Positions 7,487 through 13,703 of a DNA stretch of 14,698 nt are shown one piece after another (within the stretch, counting starts at the first letter, position 1; each line of letters begins with the position of its first letter). Position numbers and translations under genes: made by a program. The notes under the pieces were generated by a model. It was not told the origin of the DNA, searched no databases, and saw only the letters and a program-made list of their open reading frames with translations. The stretch is from Gammaproteobacteria bacterium (lineage in GTDB: Bacteria > Pseudomonadota > Gammaproteobacteria > Arenicellales > JAOTYS01). The stretch covers positions 1 through 14,698 of the forward strand of contig JAOTYS010000068.1 in the NCBI GenBank assembly GCA_029861795.1. The letters run 5' to 3'.

Positions 7487-8302
7487 CTAGCCCTTCACGG
7501 CGCCGAAGGTCAGCCCTCGAACGAGATACTTTTGGATGAAGAATATAAAAACCAATACGGGAATGGTTTGAACGATAGAAGCAGCAGCGACTTGTGGCCA
7601 AAGACCTTTAGGGTGTCCCACGAGCGTGGGGAGCATTGCGGTCAAGGTTCGATTTTCGTTGCCCGTTAGAATGAGTGCAAAAAGAAGCTCGTTCCAGGAA
7701 AAGATCAGCACGAAGATCGCCACAGCCACGAGTCCAGCGTAGGTCATGGGGAGGGCGATTTGAAAGAGCACACGGAAAGGGCCACAGCCATCTAGGATTG
7801 CCGCCTCCTCCACTTCGCGCGGCACATCGTCAAAAAATGATTTCATCATCCACACAACAAGCACGAGATTGAAAGTCGCATGTGCCAGGATCAGGCCGAT
7901 ATGCGAGTTTGCTATGCCGAACCTGTCGAATATCAAATACATCGGTAGTGCATAGGCGATTGGCGGGCCGAGCCGAGTTGCCAGGATGTAGAAGAATAGG
8001 TGCTGGCCAGCCGGTATCCTGTAGCGGGAGAGGCAATAAGCGGCAAGGGTGCCGATGACAAGGCACAGCAAGGTGCTGGAGAATCCCACGATCACGGAGT
8101 TCAATAAGTACTGATGGAAATCCTTTTCATACAGGGCCACATAATTCTCAATGGTAGGGTTGAAAATCCACTTCACGGGTCGCGCGAAAAGATCCTCGTG
8201 CCGCTTGAAACTCGCAAGCAATATCCACGCGTACGGAAACACCGTGATTGTCAGGACTATCGCCGTCAGCCCAGTGGTTAACTTGGGTTTGCGCCAGCTC
8301 AT
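7487..8302 (-). CDS. Carbohydrate ABC transporter permease, MalG-type
   Basis: The 271-residue inner-membrane subunit of a family-1 sugar/polyol importer. It has six likely membrane helices: about residues 10-31, 70-92, 104-125, 136-158, 188-212 and 241-262. The cytoplasmic EAA loop that docks on the ATPase is intact at 166-187 (EEAAILDGCGPFRVLFQIALP), and the C-terminus IQKYLVRGLTFGAVKG is the usual end of this subgroup. Its ATG overlaps the stop of the MalF-type gene as ATGA (8299-8302), so the two permeases are translationally coupled. It is the last gene of the operon. No ATP-binding gene follows, although one often does in this family. Confidence 0.93.
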   Translation of the reverse strand: MSWRKPKLTTGLTAIVLTITVFPYAWILLASFKRHEDLFARPVKWIFNPTIENYVALYEKDFHQYLLNSVIVGFSSTLLCLVIGTLAAYCLSRYRIPAGQHLFFYILATRLGPPIAYALPMYLIFDRFGIANSHIGLILAHATFNLVLVVWMMKSFFDDVPREVEEAAILDGCGPFRVLFQIALPMTYAGLVAVAIFVLIFSWNELLFALILTGNENRTLTAMLPTLVGHPKGLWPQVAAASIVQTIPVLVFIFFIQKYLVRGLTFGAVKG

Positions 8303-9216
8303 GGGGTGGACCGCTCAGACTGACGGCTCACAATTTTGTAGAACGCTGCAGCAACCACCAAAGATGCAAAGGCGATCACTAAACATATAGCTGCCCCATA
8401 CCCCAGGTTCCAGCTCATAAAATTGGTGCGGTAGGCAAATGTGGAAAGCATCTCTGTTGAATCGCCTGGCCCGCCGCCAGTGAGCACGAACACAGTATCG
8501 AAGACTTTGCTTGCGTCAATCGTGCGTAGCATCAGCACTATAACGATGAGGGATTTTAGTAGGGGTAGCTGCACATGCCGGAGGATCTGCCAACGGGAAG
8601 CGCCGTCCAAAGTCGCCGCCTCTATGGGCTCCTTAGGCATTGCCGACAGACCGGCGAGCATGAGCAAGGTCACGAATGGTGTCCACTCCCATATGTCGAT
8701 TAACGCAATTGCGCCAAACGCGGTGATCGGATCTGAAAAGACTCCGGTACTGCGAAATAGCCCCAGCTCGTTCATATACTGCGTAAGAATGCCAAAGGTC
8801 GGTAGAAACAGCAAAAACCAGATAAGGGCGACGACCACAGGAGCGATCACGGTTGGAACCATTACGAAAGTGATGACAAGCCTGCGCCCTTTAAACTCTC
8901 GGTCGAGCAGAAGCGCAATAGCGAGGCCAGCGGCAAACTCAATGGGCACAACTATCAGAACGAAAACGACCGTGTGCCAAAGTGCTGTGAAGAACTTAGC
9001 GTCGCCTCCAAGTAATTCTCGGTAGTTGTCGAGGCCGAGAAATTCTCCACGTTGTGAAAACGAGGTAAGTGCGAGGTTGCGTAGACTGTCGACAATGGCC
9101 ACCGCAGTGGGCGCTACCGCAACAACAATCAGGAACACCAGTACAGGGGCAATACAAACCCATTGGAAGATCGCCTCAGAAGATATCCTGAGGATCGGAC
9201 TGCGGTTGGAAATCAT
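8299..9216 (-). CDS. Carbohydrate ABC transporter permease, MalF-type
   Basis: The 305-residue partner permease. Six main helices are visible: about 19-43, 81-104, 115-138, 164-192, 221-231 and 275-296. The EAA motif at 199-219 reads EAATLDGASRWQILRHVQLPL. The FDTVFVLTGGGPGDSTEMLS block that follows is a hallmark of UgpA/MalF-like subunits. Together with the MalG-type protein it forms the channel through which the substrate delivered by the periplasmic binding protein passes. The start ATG has only a weak AGGG close in front. The binding-protein gene ends 169 bases upstream, and a strong stem-loop stands in that gap. Confidence 0.93.
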   Translation of the reverse strand: MISNRSPILRISSEAIFQWVCIAPVLVFLIVVAVAPTAVAIVDSLRNLALTSFSQRGEFLGLDNYRELLGGDAKFFTALWHTVVFVLIVVPIEFAAGLAIALLLDREFKGRRLVITFVMVPTVIAPVVVALIWFLLFLPTFGILTQYMNELGLFRSTGVFSDPITAFGAIALIDIWEWTPFVTLLMLAGLSAMPKEPIEAATLDGASRWQILRHVQLPLLKSLIVIVLMLRTIDASKVFDTVFVLTGGGPGDSTEMLSTFAYRTNFMSWNLGYGAAICLVIAFASLVVAAAFYKIVSRQSERSTP

Positions 9217-9276
9217 ACCCTGACGGTCTCACAACCTCGCGCAAGCTCGCAGACTTTATGGCACAAATTGAATCAC

Positions 9277-9305
9277 GTCTGGGGCGTCAACAGCGCGCCC
9301 CAGAC
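9277..9305. repeat. Strong stem-loop between binding-protein and permease genes
   Basis: GTCTGGGGCG (9277-9286) and CGCCCCAGAC (9296-9305) form a perfect 10-bp GC-rich stem with a 9-base loop. It lies 80 bases after the binding-protein stop and 60 bases before the permease start codon. No U-tract follows. By analogy with malE-malF type operons, such a structure would protect the upstream mRNA or partly end transcription, so that the binding protein is made in excess over the permeases. That role is inferred; the repeat itself is directly visible. Confidence 0.75.
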
Positions 9306-9385
9306 AGCTTCCACTGATGCGTACTCCAGGTAAAGCCGCGGAAAAGACGTCTACCTTGTCGCTTATCAAGCCAGGCGTCTTCTGG

Positions 9386-10786
9386 TTATTGCCCAACTGC
9401 CTTGCGGGTGCGGTCGGCCATATTCTTAATCGCGGTCGAGGCATCAATCTTATCCGCGCCGGCGGCGCTTAGCTCGTCCATCATGATGTCCTGGGCCGCG
9501 ATGAGTGCCGGATGATGAGGCAAATCATAGACCCAATCGTTGTCGGCGATGACACGTTTAATCGCCATATCACCGTGAATCTGTGGATGACCCGACCAAT
9601 CCATGCTAATTACGTCCGCACGGGTCGTTGCGATCCAACCCATCGGAGTCGCCTTTTCCTGGATGTCACGGGATAGTGCCCACTGCATGAGTAGATAAGA
9701 CCCCTCTGGATTCTTGGCAGTTGGAGGAATCACCCACGAATAGACAAAGGGCATCGAACGATGTGTGTTAGGTAGCACAAAGTAGCCGATGTTCCCGGCC
9801 GAGACGCATTCGTTACTGTCCTCAAGATAATACACGGCATCCGGCCAGAAGGTCGTCATGAATATCAGGCCGGCACAAAAATCGCGATATTGCTCGTCCC
9901 AGGTGTACTCTCGGTAACTAGGCGGCGCGTACTCCCTCATGTCTAGCAGCCATTGGAGTGAATCGGCAGCCGCAGTCCCCTTGTCGGTCGCGACATTGCC
10001 GTTTACGTCGAAGATCTCACCGCCGTTAGCCACCAGGGTCGCCCAATACATCCAAAAGACGGTAAGGTGACGTTTGAACGGCGCACTTGTTCCGTAGACA
10101 TCGTTCTCCAGAACTTTCCCCGCCAGTGTTTCACCCTTCTTTCTTGTGAAGAATTCCGCCAGGTCGCGCCACTGATCATAACTTTCGATCTCCATGATCA
10201 GTCCGGGCTCCGGAAGTTCCCGACCATACTTCGCTTTGAACGCTTTACGTTCGTCAGGGTCGGCCACGATGTCCTTACGTATGACGCCGAACGTGGCTAA
10301 ATATTGAAACGGTAACGCCACCTGCGTTCCGTTGTACACAGAGCTCTGCTGAAACAGCGCCGGGACAAAATCCTCCACCTTGAAGTTCGGGTCGCGTAGC
10401 TTGGGATCGTCCATGAATTTTTGGAGTGGGGTGTAAAATCCCTGCTCACCGAACAGTCCCAGATGGTACGAGAGGACTTGCATTCCATCGAAATACTCCG
10501 AGCCGGTGAGCTGCTCTGCGAGCATACGCTGCGCGATCGCAAGAAGGTCGCCGAACTCAAAGTTGACCTTAATACCTGTTCTTTCTGTGAACTCCGGCGA
10601 GACATCACGCAATGCGTAACATGGCGGGTACCCCTCGCAGATGACGTTTATCTCGGTTCCGCGATACGGTTCCGCCGCTTCTTCGAGAGACCAGGCTTGA
10701 GCGCCGCTTGAGACGAGCATGCTTGAAGCCAAACAAGTCGTGCACGCGGTGCCCTTGAAGATTTGCATAAGGGATCGGTATTTCAT
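9386..10786 (-). CDS. ABC transporter extracellular solute-binding protein, family 1 (sugar/polyol type)
   Basis: The periplasmic receptor of the importer. ATG at 10786 is chosen because AGGAGG (10796-10801) stands 9 bases in front. The open frame extends 16 codons further up, but that would bury the ribosome-binding site in the gene. The protein is 466 aa. It has a signal peptide MKYRSLMQIFKG... with a hydrophobic core and cleavage after AQA (residue 31). The mature part begins with an RGTEINVICEGYPP strand; SPEFTERTGIKVNFEFGD is the conserved first helix-strand of cluster-B/family-1 binding proteins; PTAKNPEGSYLLMQWALSRDIQEKATP is the usual C-terminal helix block. Cys50 and Cys56 could form a disulfide. 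The ligand cannot be told; the neighbouring SDR and dioxygenase genes suggest a sugar, polyol or related small organic compound. There is no lipobox. Confidence 0.9.
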   Translation of the reverse strand: MKYRSLMQIFKGTACTTCLASSMLVSSGAQAWSLEEAAEPYRGTEINVICEGYPPCYALRDVSPEFTERTGIKVNFEFGDLLAIAQRMLAEQLTGSEYFDGMQVLSYHLGLFGEQGFYTPLQKFMDDPKLRDPNFKVEDFVPALFQQSSVYNGTQVALPFQYLATFGVIRKDIVADPDERKAFKAKYGRELPEPGLIMEIESYDQWRDLAEFFTRKKGETLAGKVLENDVYGTSAPFKRHLTVFWMYWATLVANGGEIFDVNGNVATDKGTAAADSLQWLLDMREYAPPSYREYTWDEQYRDFCAGLIFMTTFWPDAVYYLEDSNECVSAGNIGYFVLPNTHRSMPFVYSWVIPPTAKNPEGSYLLMQWALSRDIQEKATPMGWIATTRADVISMDWSGHPQIHGDMAIKRVIADNDWVYDLPHHPALIAAQDIMMDELSAAGADKIDASTAIKNMADRTRKAVGQ

Positions 10787-10795
10787 TTTTGACAT

Positions 10796-10801
10796 CCTCC
10801 T
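10796..10801 (-). promoter_or_regulatory. Shine-Dalgarno site of the binding-protein gene
   Basis: AGGAGG on the minus strand, 9 bases ahead of ATG 10786. It overlaps the longer upstream open frame and therefore decides the start. Another ATG directly abuts the site with no spacing and is unlikely to be used. Confidence 0.8.
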
Positions 10802-10887
10802 GGTTAAGTGCGCTGCACAAATGGCACAGCGCATAGGCAGCGCCGCGAGGCGTCCTTGTCAGACAGCCGACCTATTTTTTCGCCGCC

Positions 10888-10919
10888 GTCACTTCCGTCA
10901 CCGACCAGCGGTCACTGAC
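10888..10919. promoter_or_regulatory. GTCAC repeats / imperfect palindrome upstream of the binding-protein gene
   Basis: GTCAC occurs three times (10888-10892, 10897-10901, 10911-10915). The right part, 10897-10919, is an interrupted palindrome of form GTCA-n2-GACC-n3-GGTC-n2-TGAC. It sits 111 bases upstream of the binding-protein ATG and has the look of a transcription-factor operator. No regulator gene is in view and no promoter boxes are clear. Confidence 0.35.
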
Positions 10920-10936
10920 TCAAGCTCAGCCGACCC

Positions 10937-11128
10937 TCAATTTGATCGAAATATGAGGCGTCGAGCCACACAAACCGCTTTCATTCTCGCAGTTTCATCT
11001 CGGCTCGGCAATGTGGGTAAGCCTGGACTAAACTTGCTTGCAACGGCACAACAACGTAAGTCATTGAAATCGATCGCAACGACGTCGTCGTATCGCTTCT
11101 CCAGTTCCTGAAGACGAACGACAGTCAT
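10937..11128 (-). pseudogene. N-terminal stub of an ABC transporter ATPase (MalK/UgpC-like)
   Basis: From ATG 11128 the frame reads MTVVRLQELEKRYDDVVAID and then FNDL. This is the typical first beta-sheet and A-loop region of MalK/UgpC-type importer ATPases (form M..V.L..l.K.Y.dv.AiD...L), including the A-loop aromatic Tyr. At about 11054 the similarity stops. Where Walker A (G.SGCGKST) should follow, the frame continues as unrelated sequence (RCCAVASKFSPGLPTL...) to a TGA at 10937-10939. No Walker A, Q-loop, LSGGQ or Walker B is found anywhere in 10835-11050. The start overlaps the stop of the preceding membrane-protein frame as ATGA (11125-11128), which fits an original operon gene. The best reading is a deletion that removed nearly the whole ATPase gene between this point and the binding-protein gene. 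Confidence 0.6.
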
Positions 11129-11488
11129 TTCGATAAGCTTAGACTGATGAATTCCACGGCGACGAAGATGCACACCCCCCAGAACCTAATTTCGCCAGGG
11201 GTAAACAACGTGAGACGCGTGTTAACGAACCCCAGAGTAATTACCAACGGGATCGTGATCGCGAGCACTGAAAGGTGCTCAACCACGATTTTTCCTGGCG
11301 CGCCACCTTGATAGAAGCAAGTCCGGGACGCACGCAACAAAAGGCAGAACAAATAGTCCTACCGGGACAACAACGGCCGGTGAAATGTCAGCCTCTACGA
11401 GGCTTCCGCATACCAGAACAACCAGGGTGCAGTAGACGACCACCCATGTAACTGCGTCAAAGTCCCCCCGGTTCACGACAGTCGTCAC
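11125..11488 (-). pseudogene. Frameshifted small membrane protein (about 120 aa, four helices)
   Basis: Two hydrophobic frames abut: 11279-11488 (starting at GTG 11488, ending RWRARKNRG) and the lower part of 11125-11352 (KIVVEHLSVLAITIPLV... ending FISLSLSK). Removing one base from the T5 run at 11289-11293 (A5 on the coding strand) joins them into a single 120-residue frame with four likely membrane helices: VTWVVVYCTLVVLVCGSLV, AVVVPVGLFVLPFVACV, LSVLAITIPLVITLGFV and FWGVCIFVAVEFISLSL. The repaired frame ends in TGA overlapping the ATG of the ABC-ATPase stub, and it begins 45 bases after the SDR stop, so it fits tightly in the operon. I do not recognise the family. It may be a small accessory membrane subunit of the importer. 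It could also be intact if the extra base is a sequencing error. Confidence 0.5.
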
Positions 11489-11532
11489 AATCCGCTGCTG
11501 TGTTAGCCGAACTCGCAGACCGTCGAGTGTTA

Positions 11533-12315
11533 CTACGGATAGGGTCCCGCAGTGGCGTCGTTGCCACCATCAACAGTGAGCATGGCCCCGGTGACATAAC
11601 TGGCCTCATCGGAAGCAAGAAAACGAACACATTTCGCCACCTCTACAGGGGAGGCTAGACGTCGCATGGGTATCCCAGAGGCCAGTTGCTTGATATTCTC
11701 CTGCAAATCACCGCCCTGTGTCGCCAAAATATCGTCCACCATCTGAGTGTGGATTTCCCCCGGGCAAACCGCATTGACGCGAATGTTCTCTTGGGCATGA
11801 TCCAGAGCCATGCAACGCGTGATCTGCACGACGGCACCTTTGCTCGCACAGTAACCGACATGGTTCGGTTCTCCATTGATTCCCCATTCTGAGGCGATGT
11901 TCACGACGGCGCCACCACCCGCCGTCCGCATATGAACCACAGCCGAGCGGCTCATATAAAAAAGTGCATTTACGTTTACGGCCATGGTGTCGAGCCACTG
12001 GTCGTTGGTCGTATCCACGGCATTTGCTGTATATAGAATTCCAGCGTTGTTAACGAGCACATCAAGCCCTCCCAATCGCTTTATAGTCTCGTCCACCAGA
12101 TTTTCACAAGCCCCGATCTCGCGCAAATCGACTTTCAAGAACTCTGCCGTGGTGCCAGCTGCGCGAAGACTCTCGAGGACATTATTCCCTCTTTCTTCAT
12201 TTCGACCCGACAACATAACCGCCGCGCCCACGTCAGCAAAGGCGCGCGCGCAGGCTTCGCCAATGCCCGTCGTCGAGCCAGTTACAAGCGCAGTCTTACC
12301 CTCGAAATCAATCAT
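11533..12315 (-). CDS. SDR family NAD(P)-dependent oxidoreductase
   Basis: A 260-residue classical short-chain dehydrogenase, the usual length. The cofactor motif TGSTTGIG lies at residues 12-19, the NNAG structural motif is in LDVLVNNAGILY, and the catalytic Ser/Tyr/Lys are in VVNIASEWG and VGYCASKGA. VCPGEIHTQM and the C-terminal YVTGAMLTVDGG complete the fold. SGRNEERG after beta-2 has an Arg next to the nucleotide 2'-position, which leans toward NADP(H), though this is not decisive. Enzymes of this type oxidise sugars, polyols or hydroxy acids. Placed at the head of a sugar-type ABC operon, it probably acts on the imported compound. GAGG at 12324-12327 lies 8 bases before the ATG. The stop of the small upstream ORF overlaps the start as ATGA. 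Confidence 0.92.
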   Translation of the reverse strand: MIDFEGKTALVTGSTTGIGEACARAFADVGAAVMLSGRNEERGNNVLESLRAAGTTAEFLKVDLREIGACENLVDETIKRLGGLDVLVNNAGILYTANAVDTTNDQWLDTMAVNVNALFYMSRSAVVHMRTAGGGAVVNIASEWGINGEPNHVGYCASKGAVVQITRCMALDHAQENIRVNAVCPGEIHTQMVDDILATQGGDLQENIKQLASGIPMRRLASPVEVAKCVRFLASDEASYVTGAMLTVDGGNDATAGPYP

Positions 12316-12512
12316 TTTCTCTGCCTCACCAGCGCCATGACCGACATCATATTTTGGCAGAACTCCACACCTATTGCACCACTGGCTCCCGCGAGGATCG
12401 CTGGCCGTCGCGTAATCATCCGGACCATAATATGGAGGCCCTGTGTAATTTCCATCATCGCGTGATTAGAGCTCGGAAGGTGAAAAATCTTAAGATTTAC
12501 TTGTAATTTCAC
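12312..12512 (-). CDS. Small ORF coupled to the SDR gene, possibly a gene remnant
   Basis: Not recognised. A 66-codon frame opens with GTG at 12512 (alternative ATG ATG from 12458) and ends in TGA that overlaps the SDR start as ATGA (12312-12315). The protein is Met-rich (ALVRQRK at the end, with several Met-Met and Met-Val pairs) and has no clear domain. The perfect coupling overlap suggests either a leader peptide or the C-terminal remains of an upstream enzyme gene that has lost its 5' part. No ribosome-binding site of note precedes either start. It could also be chance. Confidence 0.3.
   Translation of the reverse strand: MKLQVNLKIFHLPSSNHAMMEITQGLHIMVRMITRRPAILAGASGAIGVEFCQNMMSVMALVRQRK
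12485..12498. promoter_or_regulatory. 14-bp perfect palindrome, possible operator
   Basis: AAATCTTAAGATTT is fully self-complementary and is flanked by GTGAAA (12480-12485) and TTTCAC (12507-12512), another inverted pair. It lies about 170 bases upstream of the SDR start, where a regulator of the operon could bind. Low-complexity A/T palindromes also occur by chance, so this is tentative. Confidence 0.3.
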
Positions 12513-12627
12513 GGTTTATAAAGGTCTGGGTATTGCCCTTTGTTGGAGAGGTACATTAGGCTTCCCTTTGCCGTCGGACGCACAATCAGGCGGCTGCTCC
12601 GGGCGATGGCGAAATCACCTTTTGTGC

Positions 12628-12633
12628 TATGCT
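12628..12633 (+). promoter_or_regulatory. Possible extended -10 box for the dioxygenase gene
   Basis: TATGCT (12628-12633) is preceded by TGC, giving an extended -10 form (TGnTATGCT). No good -35 hexamer lies 17 bases upstream, which is tolerable for an extended -10 promoter. It overlaps the left arm of an inverted repeat, as a repressible promoter would. Confidence 0.3.
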
Positions 12634-12659
12634 GAACGCGCTTCTTTTGTACGTTCAGC
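12631..12659. promoter_or_regulatory. Inverted repeat upstream of the dioxygenase gene
   Basis: GCTGAACG (12631-12638) and CGTTCAGC (12652-12659) are perfect 8-bp arms with a 13-base spacer, about 80 bases before the start codon. The left arm overlaps the possible -10 box. This geometry suits a dimeric repressor operator or a hairpin in the mRNA leader. No regulator gene is in the window to test the link. Confidence 0.4.
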
Positions 12660-12737
12660 GTTCGGATGAGCAAAATGTGCGACGAAAGTCCACGTTCCGC
12701 ACGGCATTAATCACTCATGCAGCCGGGCCACTAACGA

Positions 12738-13604
12738 ATGTTCGAGATCGACACGTCACAAATAGAAAGGTTTCGTCGAGACGGTTTCCTCATCGTCGAC
12801 CAAATAATTGACGAGCAGACCGTTGAAGCTCTGAGGAATAGCGCCGCCCGCCTCTTTCACGGAGAGTTTGAGACCGGGGTTGCGCCCGATGAGGTGAACT
12901 GGCAGGCGTCCACAAGTGATCCGGCCGCGACCCGGCAAGTTTGTAATGCTTGGAAAGCGGACCTAATTGTCGCGTCAGTGGTGTTGCGCGAGGACATCGG
13001 TCGCGCAATTGCTCGATTGGCGGGTTGGCCAGGCTCAAGGATCATGCAGGACAACGTCCTGCACAAACCCCCCGGTACCACCGCGATCGGTTACCACCAG
13101 GATAGTGCCTATCATCAATGGATCACCCCGAGGGAGATGGTCAGCTGCTGGATAGCCCTGGATGACACATTTGCCGAAGGCGGTACTTTGGAAGTCGTGA
13201 GGGGCTCTCACACCTGGGGAATATGTGACGAGATCGGCCCCTTCCATCGACCCGAGGATTACCGACTCGCGATGGTCGAGGAGGCAGCAAGACAGGGCGT
13301 TGAGCCGGAAGTTGTTCCGATCGTCGTTGCGGCAGGTGGCGGGTCGTTCCATCATGGAACCACCTGGCATGGGTCCGGCGTCAACAACACCGAACGATCC
13401 CGCCGCTCGGTGGTAACTCACGCGCTCTCGTCCGAAACGCGCTTCGTGCGTAAAAATATCGACCAAGGTAACGGCCCGATCTACGGCAGGTATATGCGGC
13501 TGATGGGCAACGAGATGGACGAGAACTTCTTCCCCATACTATGGACCGAGGATGGCGGAAGGACGAAAGGGCTCGACCGATACCTGACAGCAGTAGTGAA
13601 CTGA
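12738..13604 (+). CDS. Phytanoyl-CoA dioxygenase (PhyH) family protein
   Basis: A 288-residue Fe(II)/2-oxoglutarate-dependent oxygenase of the PhyH family. Iron ligands are His120 and Asp122 (GYHQDSAYHQW) and His211 (HGTTWHGSGVN). Arg222 stands 11 residues after the distal His, where the family binds the 2-oxoglutarate carboxylate. The N-terminal IERFRRDGFLIVDQIIDEQTVEAL is the standard opening, and WIALDDTFAEGGTLEVVRGSHTWG is the usual strand before the distal site. All cofactor residues are present, so it should be active. Bacterial members hydroxylate many small molecules, and the substrate is unknown. The gene diverges from the SDR/ABC operon, and a joint catabolic role is plausible. The start ATG lacks a strong ribosome-binding site. 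Confidence 0.92.
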   Translation: MFEIDTSQIERFRRDGFLIVDQIIDEQTVEALRNSAARLFHGEFETGVAPDEVNWQASTSDPAATRQVCNAWKADLIVASVVLREDIGRAIARLAGWPGSRIMQDNVLHKPPGTTAIGYHQDSAYHQWITPREMVSCWIALDDTFAEGGTLEVVRGSHTWGICDEIGPFHRPEDYRLAMVEEAARQGVEPEVVPIVVAAGGGSFHHGTTWHGSGVNNTERSRRSVVTHALSSETRFVRKNIDQGNGPIYGRYMRLMGNEMDENFFPILWTEDGGRTKGLDRYLTAVVN

Positions 13605-13663
13605 CAGTACGTTGACTATTACAATCGAACTGCCTTCACAGTCGCTTCCCAAAACATAGCTAG

Positions 13664-13695
13664 GGAGGAGTGGTCAGGCTTCACTGTGATCCTCC
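13664..13695. terminator. Weak hairpin between converging dioxygenase and msr genes
   Basis: GGAGGA (13664-13669) and TCCTCC (13690-13695) are inverted, with an inner AGTG/CACT pair. On the minus strand a GTTTTGG stretch follows a little later. It might serve as a bidirectional terminator for the two converging genes, but the stem is bulged and there is no adjacent U-run. Confidence 0.25.
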
Positions 13696-13703
13696 AGTCT
13701 TAT

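Noticed and set aside
8441..9025. 194-codon plus-strand open frame over the MalF-type permease
   Set aside because: It is a Ser/Thr/Arg-rich antisense shadow of a hydrophobic permease with intact family motifs.
10803..10834. Longer binding-protein start at 10834
   Set aside because: It would place the AGGAGG site inside the gene and put a charged, cysteine-containing extension before a complete signal peptide.
12738..13604. Short antisense frames over the PhyH-type gene as separate genes
   Set aside because: They have no domain and no ribosome-binding site, and the sense frame carries every catalytic residue of the family.
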